In this document: one piece after another, positions 1 to 9,595 of the stretch | Layout of the letters: every line of letters starts with the position of its first letter | Position numbering within the stretch: the first letter of the stretch is position 1 | From: Gnetum montanum | Lineage: Eukaryota > Streptophyta > Gnetopsida > Gnetales > Gnetaceae | Assembly (NCBI GenBank): GCA_015680685.1 | Contig: MNCI01005835.1 | Location: 62,001 to 126,000 of the forward strand | Direction: 5' to 3' | DNA length: 64,000 nucleotides | Made by a program: the position numbers and the translations under genes | Notes under the pieces: model-generated | The model's database searches: none | The model's input: only the letters and a program-made list of their open reading frames with translations | What the model was told of the DNA's origin: nothing

Positions 1-1749
1 TCAACAATAAGAAGTAGGGCCCAACATAGGCCAGGATCAGTCACCACCACCGCAAGACTACAGACTATTGATGAGCCATCTTAGGGCCATCATTGAGATG
101 ATCAGTTGGGGAAGTCGTGATGACGCAAACCTCTTCCATGTCATTGATGATACTAGGAAGCCTACTGTTTCGTTGGATCGCATAAGGGGTGAAGCCTCCA
201 TTCACATAGGAGGAGGGGAAAGTAGATGGTCACAAAAGATCTCAAGAAATGCAACATCTTTCCAGGTGTAGTTAGAGACTGGTGAAGGGGCCACTGTGGT
301 AGTCATGCAACACCAGAATGTTATAGGAGCTATAGAAGTGGTCACAGACCACATCAAAGAATCCTTCAACGTACTTGTTGTGCCACCGGAAGATCTCTCA
401 AGAGCACGGGATGCTCAAACCTTAGCCGAAATCTCAATGACTCCGGCGGAACATGAGGATGCGCTTAATCGATTGCTTCAAACAGGGCAAGTAATGATGT
501 CCCTATTTGACATCCCTCAGGATGTTAAAGCAATTCAGTTAGACCTCATTTCCACAAAGGGGAAGCTAGTCTTAACAGAAGTAAGGGCAAAGCATGCTGA
601 GGCTGAAGTGCAGAAACTACAAGAGCAGCTCGTGGCCTGACAAGCAGCACAGCGGGACCCTCTGCAATTTGTTCTTATAGACCAGCTAGAAAACTTTAGA
701 ATCGAACAACTAACAAAGTTAATTGCAGAGAATAAAAGGGTGGTGGATGAAAAGGAGAAGGCTATTTGGGATGCCTCCGTAGCACAAGTGCAAACCCATA
801 CGCATCTTAAGGCACTCAAAGCCTTACATGAAGAAAACAAGCAGCTGGTTGCAAACAATCTTCGGTTGACCACTGTAGAAAACCAAAAGAATGTTCTCGA
901 TGAAAACTTTCATCAATTACAAGAATAATTCATTTGGGTCAACCGTGATGTGAGCCATTTAGCCAGAGAAAATCGAACCCTCTCGATGGAGGAGGTACGC
1001 ACCATTCATCAAAAGTTGACGATTGAGATAAGCACGTGGCAGAATGAGGCTAAATGACATGAGAAGCTGAAGGAGCACTTCTGTGATCAAGTGGGGATGT
1101 ATAAAAAGATCCTTGAAAAGGAAATCCATATGGCCAAGGCCCAAATCAACACTATCAGTGCTCAATGCACTGATTGGCGGGCCATATTTGACACATATGC
1201 TTTTGCCCACCAAGTGGAAGTTAAGAACTGGAATCTGCAGATTCAGGACTTGACAGAGTACATGGAGTTGGAAAACCTAAGATATGCAAACCTTGCCATG
1301 TTAACAGCAAGGCACCTAAGGTTAGAGCTCGAGCAGTAGGTAGCAACTTGCCACATCAAATATGAAGTGGAATTTGCAGAACGCAAGAAGCTGTTAGAAA
1401 AACTGGATGTTGTAAATTCTGAACTTGAGGTGGTAAAAGCCAGCTACCAGGGATAAAAAGATGTTGCAACTGACTTGGCTCAATGGCTAATGGACCTTCA
1501 CAAATATAAGAAGAAAGCTAGAGACTATAAGGAGGAACAACAGGTGTTCAAATGTTCCCGTAACTACCCTGTTTGTGAGAGGTGTCGACTCCGTCAAACA
1601 TTAGAACATTAGCATGGATGACATAAGACCCTTAGAATGAAGAGGAGAAGCTCCAGGTCATACTTCAGTATCATCAAACCTCAAAACCTGAAGCACAAGA
1701 CAAAGGGAAGGCACCAATGGAGGAGCCATCGCCACCAAGAACTACATGA
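1..1749 (+). pseudogene. Element 1 ORF2 remnant (C-terminal coiled-coil part), first copy
   Basis: This is the decayed distal part of the retroelement ORF2 found complete in elements 2, 3 and 6. Position 1 corresponds to about 10586 in element 2, so the N-terminal half lies outside the window. The translation is broken by several stops (for example TGA near 638, TAG near 1337, TAA near 1455), many readable as CAG-to-TAG or CAA-to-TAA changes. Surviving stretches (68-271, 296-640, 740-928, 1091-1339) are rich in Glu, Lys, Gln and Leu heptads, typical of coiled coil. The frame ends in the conserved Pro-rich tail and a TGA at 1747-1749, as in element 2. The function of the family is unknown. Confidence 0.7.
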
Positions 1750-1922
1750 GTTCCAAATTTTTATAGTTATAGGATATTCTGTGTGTTGTGTCTTTATTTT
1801 GTTTTCTTCCCACACTGCAGCATCATCCCACTTCTTTTTCCATCTAATAATCCCATACCTATCCACTATGTAATCACTGTAACTCTAGGACGAGTTTTTA
1901 TTCAGTCGTGGGGGTATGATGN

Positions 1923-3047
1923 GCAGCTCGTGGCCTGACAAGCAGCACAGCGGGACCCTCTGCAATTTGTTCTTATAGACCAGCTAGAAAACTTTAGAAT
2001 CGAACAACTAACAAAGTTAATTGCAGAGAATAAAAGGGTGGTGGATGAAAAGGAGAAGGCTATTTGGGATGCCTCCGTAGCACAAGTGCAAACCCATACG
2101 CATCTTAAGGCACTCAAAGCCTTACATGAAGAAAACAAGCAGCTGGTTGCAAACAATCTTCGGTTGACCACTGTAGAAAACCAAAAGAATGTTCTCGATG
2201 AAAACTTTCATCAATTACAAGAATAATTCATTTGGGTCAACCGTGATGTGAGCCATTTAGCCAGAGAAAATCGAACCCTCTCGATGGAGGAGGTACGCAC
2301 CATTCATCAAAAGTTGACGATTGAGATAAGCACGTGGCAGAATGAGGCTAAATGACATGAGAAGCTGAAGGAGCACTTCTGTGATCAAGTGGGGATGTAT
2401 AAAAAGATCCTTGAAAAGGAAATCCATATGGCCAAGGCCCAAATCAACACTATCAGTGCTCAATGCACTGATTGGCGGGCCATATTTGACACATATGCTT
2501 TTGCCCACCAAGTGGAAGTTAAGAACTGGAATCTGCAGATTCAGGACTTGACAGAGTACATGGAGTTGGAAAACCTAAGATATGCAAACCTTGCCATGTT
2601 AACAGCAAGGCACCTAAGGTTAGAGCTCGAGCAGTAGGTAGCAACTTGCCACATCAAATATGAAGTGGAATTTGCAGAACGCAAGAAGCTGTTAGAAAAA
2701 CTGGATGTTGTAAATTCTGAACTTGAGGTGGTAAAAGCCAGCTACCAGGGATAAAAAGATGTTGCAACTGACTTGGCTCAATGGCTAATGGACCTTCACA
2801 AATATAAGAAGAAAGCTAGAGACTATAAGGAGGAACAACAGGTGTTCAAATGTTCCCGTAACTACCCTGTTTGTGAGAGGTGTCGACTCCGTCAAACATT
2901 AGAACATTAGCATGGATGACATAAGACCCTTAGAATGAAGAGGAGAAGCTCCAGGTCATACTTCAGTATCATCAAACCTCAAAACCTGAAGCACAAGACA
3001 AAGGGAAGGCACCAATGGAGGAGCCATCGCCACCAAGAACTACATGA
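1923..3047 (+). pseudogene. Element 1 ORF2 remnant, second (duplicated) copy
   Basis: This repeats the end of the ORF2 remnant at 625-1749 base for base, including the same stops and the same terminal TGA (3045-3047). It is the copy physically continuous with the polypurine tract and 3' LTR of element 1, so it is the one to keep if the overlap is collapsed. It encodes only the coiled-coil and tail region of ORF2. Confidence 0.7.
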
Positions 3048-3197
3048 GTTCCAAATTTTTATAGTTATAGGATATTCTGTGTGTTGTGTCTTTATTTTGT
3101 TTTCTTCCCACACTGCAGCATCATCCCACTTCTTTTTCCATCTAATAATCCCATACCTATCCACTATGTAATCACTGTAACTCGAGAACGAGTTTTT

Positions 3198-3214
3198 ATT
3201 CAATCATGGAGGTA
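3198..3214 (+). other. Polypurine tract of element 1
   Basis: A purine-rich stretch (CATGGAGGTA core) lies directly before the TGATGG start of the LTR. It occupies the place of the plus-strand primer of an LTR retrotransposon. In the unmerged left copy the equivalent stretch (about 1905-1917) reads CGTGGGGGTA, the family's usual form. Confidence 0.7.
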
Positions 3215-3993
3215 TGATGGGACACGATATCGCATGGGCCGTAATATTGCATACACGATATCGTAGCCTGCCACCAATTCTATAAATAAGAGGCGGCTAT
3301 CCCTTGTTTGACAGTTTTAGATTAGATTGTAGCTAAACTCTGGTAGTTTGATCCCACCAGAGATAGATTATTTTCTAGTGTATGCCCGCAGTGCGGTGAA
3401 TGTAATTGTACGACATCCTTTATTCGAGTGTGATGTACTTGGACATGCACATGATCGGCAATAAAGATCGAGATTACTTCATCATTGCAGCATTCACTTT
3501 AATTGTTATTTACTGCTTTCCTAATTAGTTTCTCTCATCCTTAAACTCCTAGAAATGCGGAATGAGTACGACTTGATTTCGAGCATTTAAGTGTGACTAC
3601 TTGGTAACCCAGTAGCATCCCTAGGACCTATGCTTGGTAATCCCAGTGGTAGTCATGCATGAAGTCCAAGATGTGTACGGATAATCAAGGAATGGATGCT
3701 CATTGCACTTAGGCTAGTTTAGATTCTCTTACCCTTTTCCTCCTAGCTTAGTTAATCTTACTTTTCATTGCCTTCAGGAGTAGCATTAGATTAGGAAACC
3801 CATCATACACCTCACTCTGGACTAAATCATACGTGACAAATATAATACTAGTCCAAGTGGGAAGATAGCAAGCTGCGACCTAAGGCTAACTATCTAGGTG
3901 CCACAACTAGTTCGTCTGCGGAGTTTGACTGGATCGTGTGTGAAAATGCTTGTATTCGTATGGTTGAGTGTAGGGGTACCTTGCCACGCATCA
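3215..3993 (+). repeat. 3' LTR of element 1 (779 bp)
   Basis: The LTR begins TGATGG after the polypurine tract and ends CATCA at 3993. U3 holds GATATC-type palindromic sites (ACACGATATCG, CACGATATCGT), followed by a TATA box TATAAATA at 3281-3288. An AATAAA polyadenylation signal sits near 3460 (GGCAATAAAGATCG). It is homologous along its length to the LTRs of elements 2 and 3. The sequence after 3993 is not a primer binding site, which shows this is the 3' and not the 5' LTR. The 5' flank is outside the window, so the target duplication cannot be checked. Confidence 0.85.
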
Positions 3994-4179
3994 GCTTCAC
4001 TATAACTAATGGAATGATGGGATGAATTATGAGCCCAAGTGCTACATTTATAGGCAGGCATGCATCCTATGATATCAGATATGTAATAACATAGCATAGG
4101 CTACGATATTGGAGCTTTGAGATTTGATTCCTGATATCATGGCTTCAATATCGAAGCCTAGGAAGAATATGATTCATCA
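3994..4179 (-). repeat. Fragment of a minus-oriented LTR (U3 and TATA region)
   Basis: In minus orientation this ends with the CATCA terminus at 4175-4179. It carries several GATATC-like sites (TGATATCAG, GATATCATG, CAATATCGA) next to a reversed TATA box ATTTATAG near 4047. The layout matches the promoter half of the solo LTR interrupted at 42618/63425. It touches the end of the element 1 LTR, so element 1 may have inserted into this older LTR. The rest of that LTR would then lie left of the window. Confidence 0.5.
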
Positions 4180-4755
4180 CTACTCCTCAAATGGCCACTT
4201 CATTTTAGTGATTTTCTTTTTATGAGTAGAAATTTCGTAGTCATCACCCAAATCTTAACCGTTTTCCCTTTTCATGTTGTTTCTTGGAGATAGGTAACAC
4301 TGATTTTTCATCTTTTCATGATGTTAATAATATCAAAGGTCTTTCCAATGAGAGTGTCAATGTTCCATATTTAAAAAAGGATCATCAACCAAAGCCCCAA
4401 TGTTCATCCTTGTAAGCATGGTCCTAGTAGTGTCAATGGACTTGCTTCTTTACCCATACTTGTCCCTGATGTGGGAACCCTTGTCCACTTTCTATAACAT
4501 CCAAGTAAAAATGTTATGTGTCATTTTTAAAGGATATCTAGTAAGCCCTTACCCAATTTTCATAGCAACCAAGATCTATGATTTTTGCATATTACATCGG
4601 GGAAGTGTCCTAGCTTTTATTAAATCTAAAAAAGACTCATCCATGAGATTTGGCAAGGTTTTGTAGTCGCCTACCAACTTGATGCTAACCCTCCTTTTTT
4701 CTCATCCAAGCTTGGGATTGAGATTGTTTCATTGTAAAATAATTATGAACACTAA
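4180..4755. other. Unassigned spacer between elements 1 and 2
   Basis: I see no gene or recognisable repeat here. An 88-codon open frame at 4400-4666 has no family likeness and no supporting context, so it is not called. The last five bases (ACTAA, 4751-4755) are the left target-site copy of element 2. Confidence 0.5.
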
Positions 4756-5553
4756 TGATGAGTCATCGTTTAGGCAACTACGATATTGTGTACGTGATAT
4801 CCCAGCCTGTCTCCTCATCTATAAATAAGAGGTAGAAAATTCCGATAGTAAGTTTTTAGTCAGTTTCAGTTTAAGTGTTAAGTTTTAGTTCTTTTTTTTC
4901 TTTCAACCCTTTTCCTCCTAGTGTATGCCCGTAGTGTGGTGATTGTAATTGTACGGAACCTTTATTCGAGTGTGACGTACTTGGACATGCACATGACCAG
5001 CAATAAAGATTGAGATTACTTCATCATTGCAACATTCACTTAGCTTAATCATTTAATTAATTGTTATTTACTACTTTCTTAGTTAATATCTTCTCACCCT
5101 GAACTCCTGTTAAATGCGGAATGAGTATGACTTGATTACGAGCATTTAAGTGTGACTACTTGGTAACCCAGTAGCGTACCTAGGATTTGCGCTTGGTAAT
5201 CCTAGTGGTAGTTGTGCATGAAGTCCAAGATGTGTGCGGATGATCAAGGAACGGATGCTCATTGCACTTAGGCTAGCTTAGATTCTCTCTCACCCTCTCT
5301 CTCTTAGATTAGTTAATATTATCTTCCATTGCCCTTAGGAGTAGCATTAGGTTAGAAATCACATCATACACCTCACTCTGGACTAAACTATACATGAAAA
5401 AGTTAACACTAGTCCAGATGGGAAGATAGTGAACTACGACCTAAGGATAACTGTCTAGATATCACAACTAGTTCGTCTGCAGAGTTCGACCGGATTGCGC
5501 ATGTAACGCTCGTATTCGTATGGTTGAGTGTAGGGGTACCTTGCCACTCATCA
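4756..5553 (+). repeat. 5' LTR of element 2 (798 bp)
   Basis: It starts TGATGAGTCATCG and ends CTCATCA, directly before the primer binding site. Decayed palindromic GATAT sites are followed by TATAAATA at 4820-4827 and AATAAA near 5003. Compared with the 3' copy, most differences are C/T or G/A, for example in the palindrome (CGATATTGTG here, CGATATCGCG there). This is the pattern expected from decay of methylated cytosine. Confidence 0.88.
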
Positions 5554-5572
5554 TTGGTGCTGTTGCTGAGGA
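5554..5572 (+). other. Primer binding site of element 2 (tRNA-Asp type)
   Basis: TGGTGCTGTTGCTGAGG follows the LTR end. It matches the complement of the plant tRNA-Asp 3' end (TGGCGCCGTTGCCGGGG) except for transitions. tRNA-Asp priming is known for Athila-like OTA elements. Confidence 0.8.
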
Positions 5573-5696
5573 TGGTGCTAGTTATCTAGATTAGTTATAT
5601 CATACAAGACCACTGTACAGGAATTAACGACATATCTTTTATGAAAAAAAATAATTATAAAAAGTCACATATAAATTCACACATAGTTTCACAACC

Positions 5697-7696
5697 ATGC
5701 CTCTCGTACAAGACTATAATAATGCCACATCTAGTGAGGAAGTTCATTGGAGAACCAACGAACTATATGAAAATGAAGATTGGAGTATGCAACCTGAGGT
5801 CAGGTTTCTTATAAACATAAACGAAAGCAACATCATCCCAACGCACGAAAGCATAACTTACCCGATGACGATGAACCCCTACTAGCCACTACAAGCCTAA
5901 CGCAAATACAAGAGGCTGTTCAAATCTCAGGTAGGCATCATAAAGAGAGCCTTCTACCCAAGCTCGATTTTTATAACTTCCCTAATTTTTTAGGAGGCTA
6001 TGACTTAGATCCGCATCAACATTTATAGGCCTTCTATGATGCCTGTACATGGAACAACATTGATAATGGTTGGCAAAAACTCAAGCTCTTCCCTATGACA
6101 CTTGTTGGCCAAGCAAAAGTATGGTATAGATTATTAAAACCAAATTCAATATGATGTTGGTCAACCATGGTAGAACTCTTTAACGAAAGATATCAAACCT
6201 ACGCAAGAGTGTCAGCCTTGAGGAAAAAAATCCAAGAGTGGAAACAAGCACAACATGAACCCTTGGACATGACCTTAGAAAGATATTATGCACTGTTAAA
6301 CAATTGTCCAGGCCATGAGTTCTCCAAGGAAAGGCTAATGCACCATATCGTTGATGGGCTTCGTGATGCAACAAGGGAAACCCTAGGGATGTATGCCCAA
6401 GGTCAACTATACAAACTATGAATCCATCAAGTCCAAGAGCTTATTAAGCGAGTAGCAAAAGAAGAAGGTGAAATGGCTAGATGGGAGAGTGTTGAAAAAC
6501 ATCAACGGGACCAGAATCTCAACTTAACAAAGGTCCATGATGAGAAAAAGGAGAAATCAACCTATCACAAGGAGGAAGAACCATCTTTGCTAGTACAACA
6601 ATCACTAGAAGAAGTCAAGGAAAAGATCAATAAGATGTTGGAATGGACGCATAAAAAGTGTGGAGAATATATCGATATCATTGGAGATAGAGTTTTGACA
6701 ACTTGAAAAGCAGGACAAAGTATCGATAGACAATCAGAAAGAAGGGATAAGGAAAATAAAAGCTCAACTGCCAATCATACATATGAATGCAACATTTGCT
6801 TGTACGATCACCCCAAGGGTCAATGCCCAATCTTGTTTCATCTATATGAACATTGGAGAAACATGTTACACTTAGAGTTCGTACAGAGATACTGTGTTCG
6901 ATCATAGTGGCAACAATCCCAATCATGGGGGAAGCCACCCCTCAATTGGAGACATCCTTCGTACCAGCTGAACCCAAACGCTTATCTTGTCCAATACCCT
7001 ATTTCTCCAACTGGGCCAACACACTCTATCTCACCACATTATCATTCTCCTCAATACTATCAACCCATGTCCTCAACACAACCACCGCCTTGTGCACCTT
7101 ACACTTCTCCTAATTTTCAACATTCTCATCCTTTCCCTCCTTATACATCGCCACCAATTGTTCCTAAGGTGTCTGCACCACAACAACAACCCCTAAATGT
7201 TATTTGTGCTACTATTGCCAACAGCAGTGAGAGACCTCAGCAACATCGAAGGCGTCCCTTCTTTAGAAATGACCCTCGGAAGGGACAACACAATTCCAAG
7301 GCCACTGCATCCTCCAACTTCGCACAAGTCCAACCCTGTGGTGCACCCTTATCTTCGAACTCAATGCCTCATGTTACTTCATCAAGCCACCAATTAACAC
7401 TCCAACAACCATACAACCCAATGAACACAGGAATGGAAGCCAAAATCCCGATCCTTGCATACCATCTTACGGTCACAAACATCATAGTGGGTCAACTCTT
7501 TACCCAAGAACCACATCTTACAAATTGCCCCACTATGCTTACTATAATCAAGTGTGTGAACCCTAATGGGGTAAGTATGACCAAGTTCCGATATTTCCAA
7601 CATGCAAGGATCCTCATATTCCATTTATTAATCCTTGCCATCCTCAACTATTTAGTTATGGGGGATATCCCCCATTTTAGTAACAAGCAGGATTAA
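5697..7696 (+). pseudogene. gag: Element 2 gag (capsid and nucleocapsid), broken
   Basis: The Gag structural protein would assemble the cytoplasmic retroelement particle. The ATG at 5697 gives a start (MPLVQDYNN) shared with element 3. The capsid (retrotrans_gag) core runs about 5960-6460: a FLGGYD start, a WQKLKLFP stretch, then ELFNERYQTY and LERYYALLNNCPGH. A short zinc knuckle CNICLYDHPKGQC (spacing CX2CX3HX4C) is at about 6790-6830. The part after it is rich in Pro, Gln, Ser and His up to about 7690. In-frame stops (near 5883, 6029, 6153, 6420, 6705) and a frame change after the knuckle make it non-functional. No protease or polymerase follows. Confidence 0.82.
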
Positions 7697-9035
7697 TAAC
7701 CCCTTTTTATTTTCTTTAATTTTACAACTTTTTGTTTTCCAATTTTTCAGTTTTCAATTTCTTGTCTTATCATTTTGTCTTTTTATCTTTTTACGTTTTT
7801 ATAAGTAATCTCATCTACGAATAAAACACTCATGTGGATTGTTGGTTGAGGTGTATTCTATGTTATCGAGTCTTGAGTGATCAATTATGTGGATAGTTAC
7901 ACCCACTCATCCATTCTACAAATAAGAGGTTCTGTTCGAGGGTACAATGATATTCTTGACATCCTTAAAACTTAAAATTAATTTCATGTTTATTGTACCC
8001 AGAATGAAGAAGGATGGACCAAGAGGGAATGATTAGGATGTGACATCAAGGGGACTTGCGGACTCTCTTTGGTGACGTCTGTGAGAGTTATCATGCAATG
8101 TGGTTGTACTAAGATCCTTGTAGATCTAACAAAAAATGGGAATAAGAGTAATCAAAAGGCACTCAAAATCCAATGCTGTTCTAGGGGGTTCCACTGGAAA
8201 GACATGCACCCATGCCTGAAGGTTGGCAGCTTCTTTGGATTTAGTAGTCGAAAAAAAAGAGAGAGAGAAAAAAAAAGAGAAAAAGTGTCACAAAATAAAA
8301 ATCACGCCTCCCTTGAATAAAACGCCAAGTGATCGTACGCCTTGTTGTTATGGGACTCTCATAGTTGCTCATCATGGGATGAAACAATGTGATGTCACTG
8401 ATCAAAGAAATGGACTTGGTCCTGATCTTGGAATGACGGGTTAATGACATGTTAATCATGCTTTACACACAGGATTCATTGTGCCCTGGGTTAGTTATTT
8501 GATGTCCCAATCTCTACAATCCCTTCTATAGTTCGTCTCATTTCACTATTCGTGTAATTGTAGCTCGTGTCATATGTAATGTAGCATTCTTACCTCATTC
8601 CGGTGATATTTACATGTGTGTGTTTTGTGGAATCAGTGTGGATTACAATTAATCCTTCTAGTGTCCACAGACACTTTTAAGTATGGTTACACAAGCGAAT
8701 TATAGGTTGAAACCTAATTTGGGGAGGACCCACTTGTGTAATCTTTTGTAATTTTCACTTATGACATAGCTCACACACACCATTTCTTACCCTCAGCCTA
8801 TTTTTCATAACATTCTTTCCCTTATTACTACCCTCCAAATTCCAACGTTCCTATGTACCATTACATAGCCTTTTTCTCCCATGCAAGGCCCTTATTGATA
8901 AAATCCACACCATCATAATTAATTATGCCTTTCGAATTAATGGAATTACCCTAGAAACCTTTAACATGTGCCACATGTCTTTGTTTTCACATTTTATTTT
9001 CTAAAAACCCTAAAAATTTGGTATTTTTCCCTCAG
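7697..9035 (+). other. Non-coding spacer of element 2 (post-pol type)
   Basis: About 1.3 kb without a plausible protein. It begins with a T-rich run (7710-7800) and has an A/G-rich tract AAAAAAAAGAGAGAG (8251-8285). Just before that tract lies a conserved stretch around GGAAAGACATGCACC and CATGCCTGAAGGTT (about 8198-8225). A related stretch follows pol in element 4 (about 58748-58775), and the spacer also aligns with elements 3 and 6. It is therefore the normal post-pol spacer, fused here directly to gag by loss of pol. Confidence 0.65.
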
Positions 9036-9116
9036 GCCATGCGATATCGTGGCCGATGCGATATTGCGTACGCGATGTATCGTACACAATATTGCGTCCC
9101 GTCTGCCTATAAATAG
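9036..9116 (+). promoter_or_regulatory. Internal promoter-like block upstream of ORF2 in element 2
   Basis: A cluster of palindromic sites (GCGATATCGTGG, GCGATATTGCG, TACGCGATG, CAATATTGCG) is followed by the TATA box TATAAATAG at 9108-9116. The same order and similar distance of GATATC palindromes and TATAAATA occur in the LTR promoters. Related blocks lie at the same place in elements 3 (50647-50700, reversed) and 6 (about 31925-32030, reversed). This suggests a second promoter that would start a transcript about 480 bases before ORF2. No transcript evidence is available. Confidence 0.6.
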
Positions 9117-9289
9117 CATAGCCCCCTCGCAACACTTAGCATCATTTTTCACAAATCACGCGGGGGGATTTTTTGAATTTTTCTCCACGACTTACGATAT
9201 TGCGACCCTTGCTTTCACATCCATAACTCACTCGCTAGTACTCCGATTTTAATTCCGTTTAAACCTGCTTGAACTTGGAGTGTTCAGCT

Positions 9290-9306
9290 TAGTCGTGGGG
9301 GAGGGA
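9290..9306 (+). other. Internal polypurine-like tract in the ORF2 leader
   Basis: AGTCGTGGGGGAGGGA closely resembles the terminal polypurine tract of this family (CGTGGGGGTA). It is followed by a conserved AAATTTTTTGAAATTTTTC stretch that is also seen in elements 3, 4 and 5. It could be a second plus-strand priming site, or a relic of how ORF2 was acquired. Confidence 0.5.
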
Positions 9307-9595
9307 CATACGTTGAATAGTGCATAAATTTTTTGAAATTTTTCATCACCCAAAGGACATTATCAAGGTTAATTAGTTGTAAAATTAAGAATAAAATGTG
9401 TCAAAAACAATTTCATCCCCTTAGGTACATCGAGAAACTAAAATTGGAAACCACCTAAGTAAAAAGGATCCATTATTACAATCTTTTGGAAAACATCACA
9501 CAGAGATAAAATAAGTTAATTAATTAAGACAAGCAGTAAGGTATACCTTAACTTCAGAAACAACCTTACTAACGCTTGGCCCCGTGTGATTGCAG

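Larger units (their letters stand above)
625..3218. repeat. 1.3-kb direct duplication around a single N; probable unmerged contig overlap
   Basis: Positions 625-1920 reappear at 1923-3218 with a constant offset of 1298 and no change that I found except in the last roughly 40 bases, where the two copies differ at a handful of sites. Position 1922 is N. The left copy breaks off exactly where the 3' LTR should begin, and the right copy begins abruptly inside ORF2. This is what two overlapping contig ends joined with a token gap would give, so it is probably not a biological tandem duplication. Confidence 0.8.

Noticed and set aside
535-873. 112-codon minus-strand frame, Ser/Cys-rich, repeated at 1902-2171
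   Set aside because: It is antisense to the ORF2 coiled coil. The Cys/Ser bias is the shadow of Glu/Lys codons on the other strand.
3881-4097. Minus-strand frame of 67 codons at 3894-4097
   Set aside because: It spans the end of the element 1 LTR and the adjoining LTR fragment, so it crosses a junction of two non-coding repeats.
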